Part shown: piece by piece, positions 1-9,276 of the stretch
Layout: every line of letters starts with the position of its first letter
Position numbering within the stretch: position 1 is the first letter of the stretch
Assembly (NCBI GenBank): GCA_902629575.1
Contig: CACORJ010000007.1
Span: 1-58,419 of the forward strand
Source of the DNA: an uncultured Pelagibacteraceae bacterium
GTDB lineage: Bacteria > Pseudomonadota > Alphaproteobacteria > Pelagibacterales > Pelagibacteraceae
DNA: 58,419 nt
Direction of reading: 5' to 3'
Position numbers and translations under genes: made by a program
The notes under the pieces: model-generated
The model's input: the letters and a program-made list of their open reading frames with translations, nothing else
What the model was told of the DNA's origin: nothing
Databases searched by the model: none

Positions 1-707
1 ATCTCAAAAAATCTAATATTGGAAACTCTTATGAGGAAAGAGAAATCATTGTAAATAAAATGTGGGGTAATTATGGTAGAATTTTATCAGAATATATTTT
101 TTTAAAACAATTTAGAAAAAATAAATTAAGTAAGTTTTTAGTAATAGAAGGTTCAAAAATCTTAGAGCAAATTAAAAAGAATAATGAACAGGTTATATTT
201 ATATCTGGACATTTTAGTAACTTTGAACTCATGGCTATGGAAATTGAAAAATCAGGTATCAATTTATGTGCAATCTATAGACCTCTAAATAATCCTTTTT
301 TAAACCTAGTAATGGAAAAAATAAGAAAAAATTATATTTGCAAAAAACAAATTAAGAAAGGCAAAAGTGGTACAAGAAATTTAGTTGATTTGCTTCAGAA
401 AAAATTTTCTGTAGCCCTAATGATTGATCAAAGAGTAAGTGAAGGAGCCTCTATAAATTTTTTCAACAACCAAGCCAAAACTACTACAATACCTGCACAA
501 TTAGTAAGAAAATATGGATATAGAGTTGTACCTGTTTATATTGAAAGAGAAAATAAATATAATTTTAAAATCTCTTTTCATAGCCCAATAAAATTTGACA
601 ATAATAGCTCTGTTGAGGAAATATCTCTCGAGCTTAATCAAATTTTAGAAAAGATGATTTTGAACAATCCAGAGCAATGGATATGGACGCATGATAGATG
701 GAAATAA
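1..707 (+). CDS. Lipid A biosynthesis lauroyl/acyl-acyltransferase, C-terminal part (cut by window edge)
   Basis: The reading frame is open from base 3 and runs to the TAA at 705-707, so the 5' end lies outside the window; the ATG at 60 is an internal Met, not the start. The protein belongs to the LpxL/LpxM (HtrB) family, which adds secondary acyl chains to Kdo-lipid IVA at the inner membrane. The acyltransferase motif H-x4-D/E is seen as HFSNFE, followed by YRPLNNP, and later by MIDQRVSEG and the C-terminal PEQWIWTHDRWK, all typical of the family. The preceding residues (MWGNYGR) also fit. It ends 1 bp before the convergent DUF2093 gene. The acyl chain specificity cannot be read from the sequence. 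Confidence 0.9.
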   Translation, partial: LKKSNIGNSYEEREIIVNKMWGNYGRILSEYIFLKQFRKNKLSKFLVIEGSKILEQIKKNNEQVIFISGHFSNFELMAMEIEKSGINLCAIYRPLNNPFLNLVMEKIRKNYICKKQIKKGKSGTRNLVDLLQKKFSVALMIDQRVSEGASINFFNNQAKTTTIPAQLVRKYGYRVVPVYIERENKYNFKISFHSPIKFDNNSSVEEISLELNQILEKMILNNPEQWIWTHDRWK

Positions 708-708
708 T

Positions 709-900
709 TTATTTTATTTTTTCTCTTTTTTTTGAAGCCTCTATATAAGAAAAATAAGCCTCTTGTAAATCTACGTTCCAATAAGTTAATTTTTCCAAGG
801 GAATTTTTTTTCCAGATATAGCACAAATAACATGATCTCCATCTTGAAGAATTTGATAATTATTCGGTAAATATTTTATTTTAGCTAATTTTTTAAACAT
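709..900 (-). CDS. DUF2093 domain protein, 63 aa
   Basis: A 63-residue protein starting MFKKLAKIKYLPNNYQIL and containing GDHVICAISGKKIPLEKLTYW, which matches the DUF2093 family of small alphaproteobacterial proteins. An upstream in-frame Met at 960 would run into purD on the other strand; I chose the ATG at 900 because it fits the family length and leaves a 21-bp gap to purD. The family has no known function; in other Alphaproteobacteria it is often found near xseA and lpxL-type genes, which fits the acyltransferase neighbour here. Two features seen are the single Cys in VICAISGKKI and the charged C-terminus. Confidence 0.8.
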   Translation of the reverse strand: MFKKLAKIKYLPNNYQILQDGDHVICAISGKKIPLEKLTYWNVDLQEAYFSYIEASKKREKIK

Positions 901-921
901 TTTTAGTTTATATATTAATAT

Positions 922-2187
922 ATGAAAGTTGGTGTAATAGGAAGTGGTGGTAGAGAACATGCTCTATGTCATGCTCTAAAAAATTCAGAAAAAGTTAATA
1001 AAATTTATTGTATTCCAGGTAACGCTGGTACAAATTTATTCGCAGAGAACGTAGAAATAAATCTAAGTGATTTTAAGAAAATAAAAGATTTTATATTAAA
1101 TAATAAAATTGACTTGATTGTTATTGGTCCTGAGAAGCCACTAGTTGATGGGATGGCTGATTATCTTAAAAATTTTAATATTAAAGTTTTTGGTCCCAAT
1201 AAAATTGCCTCTCAACTAGAAGGTTCCAAAATTTTTACAAAAAAACTGTGTGAGAAATACAAAATTCCAACTGCAAAATTTGGAATTTTTAATAATATTA
1301 AGGATGCAAAAAAGTTCTTAAGCCAAACTATTTTCCCTTTAGTTGTTAAAGCTGATGGTCTAGCGGCGGGTAAAGGTGTCTATATTTGTAATAATATTCA
1401 GCAATCAATTACTGCGATTGAGGAAATTTTTGAAGGAAAATTTGGTGAAACAAAAGAAGTTTTAATTGAAGAATTCTTAAAAGGTGAAGAAATGAGTTTT
1501 TTTATAATTTCAGATGGAACAACTTTTAAAACTTTTGGAACTGCTCAAGATCATAAAAGAGCTTTAGAAGGTGATGAAGGAAAAAATACTGGAGGAATGG
1601 GGGCTTACTCTCCATCGAGACTTGAGACTCTCTCTTTAAATAAAAAGATAATAGACAAAATTATAATACCTACATTTAAAGGTTTAAAAAATTTAAATAC
1701 TAATTTTGTTGGTTTTTTATATGCTGGGCTAATGATAATAAACGATGAACCTTTCTTGATTGAATATAATGTAAGAATGGGCGATCCAGAGTGCCAAACT
1801 ATTTTACCTAAACTTAAAACAGATTTTTTTAAAATCGTTGATGCTTGTGTAGATCAAAAGTTAAATTCAATTAATTTTGAATGGAAAGAGGAAAAAAGTA
1901 TATGTTTAGTTCTCTGCTCTAAAGGATATCCAGATAAATATGAGAATAATGTAGAAGTTAAAAACTTAAATAATATTTCACTAAATAAAAATGAATTTAT
2001 TTTTCATGCAGGAACAATAAATAAAAACTCAAAAATTTTTTCAAATGGTGGGAGAGTACTTAATTTTGTCATATTATCAAAAGATTTTAAAGTTGGCAGA
2101 GAAAAGGCTTTAAGTTTAATTGAACAAATTGATTGGCCAAACGGTTTTTTTAGAAGAGATATCGGATACAAAGTAATTAATAAATGA
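922..2187 (+). CDS. purD: Phosphoribosylamine-glycine ligase (GARS)
   Basis: Second step of de novo purine synthesis: joins 5-phosphoribosylamine and glycine with ATP, in the cytosol. The 421 residues are the usual length. The N-terminus MKVGVIGSGGREHALCHAL is the classic PurD opening, IGPEKPLVDGMAD follows, the ATP-grasp domain begins near FGPNKIASQLEGSK, and the family signature (RMGDPECQ) is present at the metal-binding end. The ATG at 922 is 21 bp from the divergent DUF2093 start, so both genes must share a very short promoter region. Its last four bases overlap the start of rsmD (ATGA), suggesting translational coupling. Confidence 0.97.
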   Translation: MKVGVIGSGGREHALCHALKNSEKVNKIYCIPGNAGTNLFAENVEINLSDFKKIKDFILNNKIDLIVIGPEKPLVDGMADYLKNFNIKVFGPNKIASQLEGSKIFTKKLCEKYKIPTAKFGIFNNIKDAKKFLSQTIFPLVVKADGLAAGKGVYICNNIQQSITAIEEIFEGKFGETKEVLIEEFLKGEEMSFFIISDGTTFKTFGTAQDHKRALEGDEGKNTGGMGAYSPSRLETLSLNKKIIDKIIIPTFKGLKNLNTNFVGFLYAGLMIINDEPFLIEYNVRMGDPECQTILPKLKTDFFKIVDACVDQKLNSINFEWKEEKSICLVLCSKGYPDKYENNVEVKNLNNISLNKNEFIFHAGTINKNSKIFSNGGRVLNFVILSKDFKVGREKALSLIEQIDWPNGFFRRDIGYKVINK

Positions 2188-2744
2188 GAATTATTGGAGG
2201 AAACCTAAGAGGGAAAAAAATTTTCCTTCCTAAGGATAAAAACACAAGACCTTTAAGAGATTTAGTAAAAGAATCTATCTTCAATTTGATACAACATTCA
2301 AAAAAATTTAATTGTTCTTTAGAGAATTCAAATATTTTAGATTTATTCTCAGGTGTAGGTTCATTTGGTTTAGAATGTATTTCCAGGAATTCTAAAAAAG
2401 TAATTTTTTTTGAAAATTATAATGAAGCTTTGAGTATTTTAAAAAAAAATCTTAAATTGCTAAATATTGAGGATAAATATGAAATCATTAAAAATGATTG
2501 TTTTAAATTTTTTCATTCTAAAATCTTAATTAAAGAAAAGTTTGATATTATTTTTATAGACCCACCTTATAAAGAAACACGAACAAATAGTTTAATTAAT
2601 GTATTAATAGAAAAAAAAATTTTAAAAAAAAATGGTATTATAATTATACACAAACATAAAAAAGATGATGTTACGATTGATAGTAAACTCAAAATCTTAG
2701 ATCAAAGAAATTACGGATTATCAAAAATAATAATTGGTAATTAG
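2184..2744 (+). CDS. rsmD: 16S rRNA (guanine966-N2)-methyltransferase
   Basis: RsmD methylates G966 of 16S rRNA using SAM. The protein opens MRIIGGNLRGKKIFLP with the family TRPLRDLVKESIFN segment, then the SAM-binding motif I region (NILDLFSGVGSFGLE, about residues 50-64), and the catalytic motif DPPY (FIDPPYKE, about residue 130) of N-specific methyltransferases. Its 186 residues are typical. It starts on the ATGA overlap with purD, so the two form an operon. Its stop overlaps the stop of the convergent pgi gene in the sequence TTAG. Confidence 0.93.
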   Translation: MRIIGGNLRGKKIFLPKDKNTRPLRDLVKESIFNLIQHSKKFNCSLENSNILDLFSGVGSFGLECISRNSKKVIFFENYNEALSILKKNLKLLNIEDKYEIIKNDCFKFFHSKILIKEKFDIIFIDPPYKETRTNSLINVLIEKKILKKNGIIIIHKHKKDDVTIDSKLKILDQRNYGLSKIIIGN

Positions 2745-3907
2745 CTTTTATTTATTATTTTTTGAGTTTCATTCTTAATCAATTCAACAGCTGGTTGATT
2801 GTAAGGATCAACGTACATGGCCTTACTCAATAAGATTGTCTCCAAAATGAAGAATGAAAATAGTTCACCTAGAGTCTCTTCACTCCTTTTGTTTATAATA
2901 AAACTTCTGAAGGGGATATTTTTTTTTTTAAAAACTTTCTCCGTAGCACAAAATTGTGAAAATGAGATTTCATTTAAACTTTTACCGTTCAAATAAGCGT
3001 ATGACTCCAATAAATTTTTATTGAAAATTTTTTTTGAATTTTTTTCTTTAACAAAAAATAAAGTATAAAAATTATTTTTTAACCCCCCTAAATAATGTTG
3101 CATAAGACTATGATTATCCTTAGGCATACTTGATATTATTGGCATTATTCCCTTATTTTTTTTGCCTAAACTTTCTGCTACGAGTTGTTGATACCAACTA
3201 AATAAATCGTTTGACTTATCATCATAATTTAAAATTACTGAATTTGTTTTATTTTTTTTTAATAAATATAAAATATCCGAAACATTCTGTATTAATATCT
3301 TTGTGAATTTATTATCATGAATTAATTTATTAAATCTTCTAAATTTTTCTGGTTTGTATCCCATTAATTCAGCGGGTAACATTCCAACTTCCGATAAAAC
3401 TGAATATCTTCCTCCTATAAAATTATTATGATGAATTACCTCTGATTTAAGTTTTTTTGCTAGATCTGTTAAATAACTTTTTTTGTTTTCTGTTAAGAAA
3501 ATATTTTTACTATTTTTAATTAAAACATTAGAATTCGAGATTGTTTCTAAAGTATTACCTGATTTTGAAATAATTATATTTAGTTTTTTTTCACTTCTTT
3601 GAGAAAAATTGATATTTGAAAAATTATCAAAAAAATTAATTTTTTTTCTCTTTGAATATAAAAAATTATATATAGCTTTACTTCCAAGGACTGAGCCCCC
3701 CATTCCTATTAAATTGATATTTTTAAATTTCTTTAATTTTTGTATAAATTTTTTACTATAAGAATCTTTATAATTTTTTTTCATCGAGAGTAAAATATGA
3801 TTATCACTTTTTATAAGTTCCTCATAAGAAGATAAAAGAAATTTTTTTAAATTTGCTGAATTATGTCTAAATGAAAAACCTTTAATATTGATCGAATGAC
3901 GTATCAT
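2741..3907 (-). CDS. pgi: Glucose-6-phosphate isomerase, short form
   Basis: Interconverts glucose-6-P and fructose-6-P. At 388 residues it is far shorter than the 549-residue E. coli enzyme, but the core is intact: GMGGSVLGSKAIYNF (sugar phosphate site), SKSGNTLET, the signature FIGGRYSVLSEVGMLP, the catalytic Glu in QQLVAESLGK, the catalytic His in DNHSLMQHYLGG, and the catalytic Lys in QPAVELIK near the C-terminus. Last gene of the leftward operon starting at 9153; it lies 5 bp downstream of the lipoprotein gene. It is very Lys/Asn-rich. The reduction is in the N-terminal region and peripheral loops. Confidence 0.9.
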   Translation of the reverse strand: MIRHSINIKGFSFRHNSANLKKFLLSSYEELIKSDNHILLSMKKNYKDSYSKKFIQKLKKFKNINLIGMGGSVLGSKAIYNFLYSKRKKINFFDNFSNINFSQRSEKKLNIIISKSGNTLETISNSNVLIKNSKNIFLTENKKSYLTDLAKKLKSEVIHHNNFIGGRYSVLSEVGMLPAELMGYKPEKFRRFNKLIHDNKFTKILIQNVSDILYLLKKNKTNSVILNYDDKSNDLFSWYQQLVAESLGKKNKGIMPIISSMPKDNHSLMQHYLGGLKNNFYTLFFVKEKNSKKIFNKNLLESYAYLNGKSLNEISFSQFCATEKVFKKKNIPFRSFIINKRSEETLGELFSFFILETILLSKAMYVDPYNQPAVELIKNETQKIINKS

Positions 3908-3912
3908 TAAAT

Positions 3913-4221
3913 TTAATTCATTTTTTCCAAAATTAATTTTTCAATTGTTGAATTATTATTTTTTTCTTTTTGGTTTGATTTTTTTTGTTTATCGTTTCCA
4001 ATTAATGACTCAATAGAACCCTCTTTTAAAGAGATCTCATTATCATCAACATTTTTTGGTGATGGTAGTTTCCCAAAGTTAGGTGGCATCACTAAAGGAT
4101 TCTTTTTTTCAACGAGAAATTCGTCAGTAGTGTTTCTTTTTTTAAGTGAGAAGGCCTCATTTGCAGATTGACATGATGTTAAAATAATTAAAAAAGAGAA
4201 AATTATAAATATTTTTTTCAT
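3913..4221 (-). CDS. BamF-like (DUF3035) lipoprotein
   Basis: A 102-residue secreted lipoprotein: signal peptide MKKIFIIFSFLIILTSC with lipobox LTSC, so the mature N-terminal Cys is about residue 17. The segment DEFLVEKKNPLVMPPNF resembles the short conserved core of DUF3035, the family of the Caulobacter BAM-complex lipoprotein BamF; the rest is low-complexity and probably unstructured. It overlaps the lspA stop by 4 bp (ATGA). A DUF3035 gene just after lspA is a common alphaproteobacterial arrangement, which supports the call. A role in outer membrane protein assembly is inferred from the family only. Confidence 0.72.
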   Translation of the reverse strand: MKKIFIIFSFLIILTSCQSANEAFSLKKRNTTDEFLVEKKNPLVMPPNFGKLPSPKNVDDNEISLKEGSIESLIGNDKQKKSNQKEKNNNSTIEKLILEKMN

Positions 4222-4691
4222 TTTTGTTTTAATCTTAATATTTCTAAAATAATTAACATTATCACACCAATAGTTATAAATATATCAGCAACATTAAATA
4301 TAAACCATTGAAAATTGTTATAATTAAAATCAATAAAATCAATAACTGAGGAATAATAAATTCTATCAAATATATTCCCCAAAGCACCACCTAAAATCAT
4401 CAAAAAACATATTTTCTCATATCCTTTAGATTTAGAGGCAAACCATAAAACTAAAAGTGTAACAATTATAATTATTATAGTTATAAGATTGTAATATAAA
4501 TTGTCTTTAAAAGAAAATAAACCAAACGCAATACCACTATTCCAAATCAAATTTAAATTAAGAAATGAAGTTAATTCAATATTTAACTTACCAAGAGGTT
4601 TTGCAAGTTCTAATATTGTAATTTTACTTAGTCTATCTAAAATAAAAATAAGTATTACAAACGCAATGTTTAGCGATATTTTTTTTATCAT
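4218..4691 (-). CDS. lspA: Lipoprotein signal peptidase (signal peptidase II)
   Basis: Aspartyl protease of the inner membrane that cleaves prolipoproteins before the lipidated Cys. It has 157 residues with four predicted membrane helices. The conserved boxes are present: NSGIAFGLF, GGALGNIFDR with catalytic Asp109, and FNVADIFITIG with catalytic Asp136. It sits between ileS (7 bp upstream) and the DUF3035 lipoprotein, itself a likely substrate. The ileS-lspA pairing is widespread in proteobacteria. Confidence 0.95.
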   Translation of the reverse strand: MIKKISLNIAFVILIFILDRLSKITILELAKPLGKLNIELTSFLNLNLIWNSGIAFGLFSFKDNLYYNLITIIIIIVTLLVLWFASKSKGYEKICFLMILGGALGNIFDRIYYSSVIDFIDFNYNNFQWFIFNVADIFITIGVIMLIILEILRLKQK

Positions 4692-4698
4692 TTTTCAA

Positions 4699-7413
4699 TC
4701 AATTGTGTCTTTCGCAGGGATAAACACTTACTTTCCAACACACAGGACATTTTTTTCCTTCGGCTTTTGTAGTTTTGACAACGATCTCATCGCCATTGAT
4801 ATTTTCAATTTCAACTGATGAAGTAATACATAATTCTGCTAAGTCTTTTTCGTTGATAATTTTTTGATAATCTTTACCTAATTTAACTAATAATGCTGCC
4901 TCTAGACTTGATCCAATAACTTTTTTTGCTCTTTTTTCCTCAATACTAAGATTACACAAATCTCTTATTTTAAGCAATTTTTCCCACTTTAAGCTTAGTT
5001 TAGAGTTTTCAAATTTCTGGGGAAATTTCAAAAATTTTTCCAGATGAACGCTTTTTTTTTCTTTTGATATTAATTGATAAATTTCCTCTGTTGTAAAAGA
5101 TAATATTGGTGCAAACCATCTCATTAAGGAATTCAGAATAATATTTAATAATATTAAAGTAGACTTTCTTTTTTCTGAATTTTTTGGATCACAGTACAAA
5201 GAATCCTTTCTAATATCAAAGTAAAAAGCTGAGAGATCAACTGTACAAAAATTTAATAATTCCTTATAGAGATTATGGAAATCGTAATTTCTAAAATACT
5301 TTTCAAAATTCAAATTTAGTTTATAGATTTTATGAAGCATTAACTGCTCTAATTCAGGCAATTTATCTATTTGTAATTTTTCTAAATCTACACTTACATA
5401 TAAATCGTTCAAATTCCCCAACAAATATCTAAATGTATTTCTTATTTTTCTATAAGATTCAGCATGCTGATCTAATATTGAATAATCTATTCTTAGATCT
5501 TCTGCATAATCAGATGATGCAACCCAAATTCTTAATATGTCAGCTCCATATTTTTTTAAAATATCCTCAGGTGCAATTACATTACCCAAAGATTTTGACA
5601 TTTTTAAACCCTTACCATCAACAACAAATCCATGAGAAAGAATAGCCTCAAAAGGTGCACGACCTCTTGTCCCACAAGATTCTAACAGAGAAGAGTGAAA
5701 CCAGCCTCTGTGTTGGTCAGAGCCTTCAAGATACATGGATGCAGGCCATTTCAAGTCTTCTCTTTTTTCCAATACAAAAGAATGTGTTGATCCACTATCA
5801 AACCAGACCTCAACAATATCTTTTAACTTCTCAAACTCATCTGCTTTATATTTTTTTCCAAGAAATTTTTGAATATCATCAGAAAACCAACAGTCTGATC
5901 CTTCTTTCTCGTATATTTTTGCTATATTTTCAAAAACATCCTCATCAACCAAAATTTCATTATTTTTTTTATTTATGAAAATAGGTAATGGCACTCCCCA
6001 AACTCTTTGTCTTGAGACACACCAATCGGGTCTTGTCTCTATCATTGATTTTAATCTTTCTTTTCCTTTGCTGGGGTAAAAAATTGTTTGATCGATTGCT
6101 TTTAAAGCTTTGTTTCTAAGTTTATGACTATCCATAGAGATAAACCATTGTGGTGTCGCTCTGTGGACCAGCGGTGCTTTAGACCTCCATGAATGAGGAT
6201 AAGAGTGAACAAGTTCACCATAAGATAATAGTTTTTTTTGATCTTTTAATTTTTCAATTACTAAAGGGTTCGATTTAAAAATGTGAATTCCCTCAAATAA
6301 TGCAACATTTTTTGTATATTTTCCATCTCCATCAACTGTTTCTATTGCTTTAATTCCATTGTTTACACATAAATTAAAATCATCTGGACCATGGCTTGGT
6401 GCACAATGGACTATTCCAGTTCCTTGTTCTGTTGTTACAAAATGTGCCTCAAGCATAGGTATGTCATGTTCGTAACCAAGTTTTGAAAAAGGATGATAAC
6501 AAATTGTTCCCTTAAAATCCTTACCCTTAAATTTTAATATCCTTTTAAAATTTTTAATTTTACATTCTTTAATTACAGAATCTAACAATGCGTCGGCGAG
6601 AACTATTTTTCTATTTTTAAAATCACCATCATCATTAACCTCAACTAATAGATAATCCAAGCCTTGATTATAAGCTAAAGCTTTATTAGCTGGAATTGTC
6701 CACGGGGTAGTTGTCCAAATTATTATCTCACTATTATTTAAATCTTTCAAATTAGATGTTTTGACAGGAAAGGAGGTATAAATTGTATCTGACTTATGAT
6801 CTTTATACTCAACTTCTGCGTCTGCTAGAGCTGTTTTTTCAACAGTAGACCACAAAACAGGTTTAAAACCTCTATATAAACTTCCCTCTTTTAAAAACTT
6901 TCCAAGTTCCCTTACAATTTGTGCTTCAGCATCAAAACTCATTGTAGAGTAATAATTTTCCCAATCCCCGACAACACCTAACCTTTTAAATTGGTCTTTG
7001 TGAACATCTATCCATTTTTCAGCAAAAGCCCTACATTCTCTTCTGAATTCAACAATTGGTACTTCATTCTTATTTTTTTTATTCTTTTTATATTGTTCTT
7101 CAATCTTCCATTCTATTGGCAACCCATGACAGTCCCATCCTGGTACATAGACTGAATCTTTTCCATCCATTTGATGAAATTTTACAATTATATCTTTTAA
7201 AATTTTATTTAAAGCAGTCCCCATATGTATGTTTCCATTTGCATACGGTGGACCATCATGAAGAACAAATTTTTCTTCTCCTTTTCTTGATTTTCTTAAT
7301 TCATAATAAAGATTTATGTTTTTCCACAAATTTAAGATTTCTGGTTCTCTGGTAGGCAAATTTGCCTTCATCGAAAAAGCTGTTTTAGGAAGATTAATTT
7401 GAGCTTTACTCAT
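4699..7413 (-). CDS. ileS: Isoleucyl-tRNA synthetase
   Basis: Charges tRNA-Ile; 904 residues, standard bacterial length. The class I signature HIGH appears as HMGT at residues 63-66 (PPYANGNIHMGTALNK) and KMSKS near residue 606 (GLKMSKSLGN). The editing (CP1) domain lies between, with WTTTPWTIPAN, and the anticodon-binding domain follows. The C-terminus carries a zinc-type cluster, KCPVCW then PCERH, ending at once after it. Third gene of the leftward operon HAD-ribF-ileS-lspA-bamF-pgi; only 1 bp separates it from ribF upstream. Confidence 0.98.
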   Translation of the reverse strand: MSKAQINLPKTAFSMKANLPTREPEILNLWKNINLYYELRKSRKGEEKFVLHDGPPYANGNIHMGTALNKILKDIIVKFHQMDGKDSVYVPGWDCHGLPIEWKIEEQYKKNKKNKNEVPIVEFRRECRAFAEKWIDVHKDQFKRLGVVGDWENYYSTMSFDAEAQIVRELGKFLKEGSLYRGFKPVLWSTVEKTALADAEVEYKDHKSDTIYTSFPVKTSNLKDLNNSEIIIWTTTPWTIPANKALAYNQGLDYLLVEVNDDGDFKNRKIVLADALLDSVIKECKIKNFKRILKFKGKDFKGTICYHPFSKLGYEHDIPMLEAHFVTTEQGTGIVHCAPSHGPDDFNLCVNNGIKAIETVDGDGKYTKNVALFEGIHIFKSNPLVIEKLKDQKKLLSYGELVHSYPHSWRSKAPLVHRATPQWFISMDSHKLRNKALKAIDQTIFYPSKGKERLKSMIETRPDWCVSRQRVWGVPLPIFINKKNNEILVDEDVFENIAKIYEKEGSDCWFSDDIQKFLGKKYKADEFEKLKDIVEVWFDSGSTHSFVLEKREDLKWPASMYLEGSDQHRGWFHSSLLESCGTRGRAPFEAILSHGFVVDGKGLKMSKSLGNVIAPEDILKKYGADILRIWVASSDYAEDLRIDYSILDQHAESYRKIRNTFRYLLGNLNDLYVSVDLEKLQIDKLPELEQLMLHKIYKLNLNFEKYFRNYDFHNLYKELLNFCTVDLSAFYFDIRKDSLYCDPKNSEKRKSTLILLNIILNSLMRWFAPILSFTTEEIYQLISKEKKSVHLEKFLKFPQKFENSKLSLKWEKLLKIRDLCNLSIEEKRAKKVIGSSLEAALLVKLGKDYQKIINEKDLAELCITSSVEIENINGDEIVVKTTKAEGKKCPVCWKVSVYPCERHN

Positions 7414-7414
7414 T

Positions 7415-8341
7415 TTATTTTTTTGCCATTAATAAATCTGTTTTAATTTGTTTTCTAAGTTGATCTATATTTTTAAACTTTTTTTCTTTTCTTATAAATT
7501 TTTTAAATTCTACTGTTAAATACTTATTATAAAGATTTCCAGAAAAATTAAATAAATGAACCTCTAATAATATTTTTTTTCCATTAAATGTTGGTCGATA
7601 GCCTAAATTTGCAATCCCTTTTATGTAATTGTTTTTGCCATATTTTTTTGCTTTTACTGCATATACACCAGGGCTGGCTAAAATATAATCTTTGATATCA
7701 ATGTTTGCCGTTGGGAAACCAATTTTTTTTCCTAGCTGTCTGCCTTTTTGGACTTTGCCAACAATCGACCAATTTCTATTCAGAATTTTATTAGCTTTTT
7801 CTAATTGTCCTTTTTGTAAAAGTTTTCTAATCAACGATGAAGATGCTATTTTTTTATTGGTTAACAGTGGTTGTGGCTTAATAACCTTATAACCACATAT
7901 TCTTTCAAATTTAACCAACTGTCTAACGCTACCTTCTCTCTTATTCCCAAATCTAAAATTATTACTTACAAAAATGAATTTTGGCTTTAACTTTTTACCT
8001 AATATTTCTTTGATGAATGATGTAGATTTTATTTTTGAGAATTTCCGATCAAACTTTTTTATTATCAAAAAATCTATATTCAGATTTTTGAGATGTTCAA
8101 TTTTTTGCTGTAAATTAGAGATTCTAAAATTATTTAAATCTTTATTAAAAAACATTTTTGGCATTGGTTCAAAAGTCATCACACCAATTTTTGATGAATA
8201 TTTTTTTTTATATTTCTTAGCCAATGAGAATAATTTTTGATGCCCTTTATGAACTCCATCAAAGTTACCAATTAATATTATTGATTCTTTATATTGTGGA
8301 TTGATATTAAAATTTTTATATATTTTTTTTGATTTTACCAT
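7415..8341 (-). CDS. ribF: Bifunctional riboflavin kinase / FMN adenylyltransferase
   Basis: Makes FMN and then FAD from riboflavin. Residues 1-180 are the nucleotidyltransferase domain, with GNFDGVHKGHQ (HxGH-type motif), FVSNNFRFGNKREGS and the SSSLIRKLL motif. The kinase domain follows, with GRQLGKKIGFPTANI (phosphate-binding PTAN motif), GVYAV and the conserved EVHLF (Glu/His of the active site). The length of 308 residues is usual. Its first codons overlap the end of the HAD gene by 7 bp. Confidence 0.95.
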   Translation of the reverse strand: MVKSKKIYKNFNINPQYKESIILIGNFDGVHKGHQKLFSLAKKYKKKYSSKIGVMTFEPMPKMFFNKDLNNFRISNLQQKIEHLKNLNIDFLIIKKFDRKFSKIKSTSFIKEILGKKLKPKFIFVSNNFRFGNKREGSVRQLVKFERICGYKVIKPQPLLTNKKIASSSLIRKLLQKGQLEKANKILNRNWSIVGKVQKGRQLGKKIGFPTANIDIKDYILASPGVYAVKAKKYGKNNYIKGIANLGYRPTFNGKKILLEVHLFNFSGNLYNKYLTVEFKKFIRKEKKFKNIDQLRKQIKTDLLMAKK

Positions 8342-9153
8342 TTCATTTCTGATTGAGTATAATTACATATTGCTTCGTAAGATTTTGAAACTTTTTCAAT
8401 TCCATTTTCTTTAATCTCATCCTTATGAATTCCATTTGAAATTATCAAAGAGTCATAATTTAAAAGGTTTGCTCCTTTTATATCGGTATTAAAATTATCA
8501 CCTATGGCAAGAATTTTTTTATTTTTGTTATCGATAGATTGATTATAAACTTCAGGATAAGGTTTTCCAAAGTAAACTACTTCCCCACCCATTTTTTCAA
8601 AAACCATTGCAACAGAACCAGCACAAAATTCTCTTGTGTTACCTCTGTCAACAATTAAGTCAGGATTTGTGCAAATCATTTTTTTTTTTATATTTTTTTC
8701 GAACAGATCTTTATAATAATTTAAGTCATCATTATGATCATCAAATAATCCAGTGCATAAAATATATTCGCTTTTTTTTATATTATCTAATTTCATTTTT
8801 TCAAAGTCTTTAAATAAATCAAAATCTCTTGGTGGACCCACGTGAAAGAAAGATTTATTAATTAAATTTTTTTTTAAATACATGAGAGCTGCCTCACCAG
8901 AGGTAAAAACATGGTCTCTAATTTCTTTCTCCATGCCTAGTTTTTCCAAAAAAGATTTAACTGCATGATTGGGTCTGGGTGCATTTGTGAGTAGAACATA
9001 GTCCTTTCTTTTTTTATTGATTTCTCTCAGAGCTTTTATAGCTTCTAGGTGTAGAGAAACTCCATTGTGGACCACCCCCCATAAGTCAATATAAAATAGC
9101 TGATAATTGTCTGCTATGGAACTTAGACCTTCATTATCTAAATTTTTAGTCAT
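8335..9153 (-). CDS. HAD-superfamily class IIA hydrolase (TIGR01459-like)
   Basis: A 272-residue phosphatase-like protein. HAD motif I is YIDLWGVVHNG with the nucleophile Asp23; the usual second acidic residue (D+2) is Trp, as I recall is typical of this alphaproteobacterial subfamily. Motif II is VLLTNAPRP and motif IV is LAIGDNFNTDIKGA (the GDxxxxD pair). The class II cap lies between, with the conserved FGKPYPEVY. The natural substrate is unknown; a sugar or nucleotide phosphate is likely from the fold. First gene of the leftward operon; it always seems to travel with ribF-ileS-lspA in Alphaproteobacteria. The 123 bp upstream is shared with the divergent groES. Confidence 0.85.
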   Translation of the reverse strand: MTKNLDNEGLSSIADNYQLFYIDLWGVVHNGVSLHLEAIKALREINKKRKDYVLLTNAPRPNHAVKSFLEKLGMEKEIRDHVFTSGEAALMYLKKNLINKSFFHVGPPRDFDLFKDFEKMKLDNIKKSEYILCTGLFDDHNDDLNYYKDLFEKNIKKKMICTNPDLIVDRGNTREFCAGSVAMVFEKMGGEVVYFGKPYPEVYNQSIDNKNKKILAIGDNFNTDIKGANLLNYDSLIISNGIHKDEIKENGIEKVSKSYEAICNYTQSEMKW

Positions 9154-9222
9154 GAAATTAATCTATAAACCATAAAACCCACAAATTCCTTTATTTTTTA
9201 AGCAACTAATTTTTAACTATAT

Positions 9223-9250
9223 CTTGAAATAGTAAGGCCAATCTCTATAT
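9223..9250 (+). promoter_or_regulatory. Putative RpoH (sigma-32) heat-shock promoter of groES-groEL
   Basis: CTTGAAA begins at 9223 and TCTATAT occupies 9244-9250, so CTTG is followed by 17 bases and then TCTATAT. This matches the alphaproteobacterial RpoH consensus CTTG-N17/18-CYTATNT at every defined position except the first base of the -10. The predicted start of transcription is near 9257, giving a 20-nt leader with the ribosome site AAGGAGA at 9266-9272. No CIRCE inverted repeat is seen. Confidence 0.65.
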
Positions 9251-9276
9251 GAAGAGCATACTAATAAGGAGAATTT

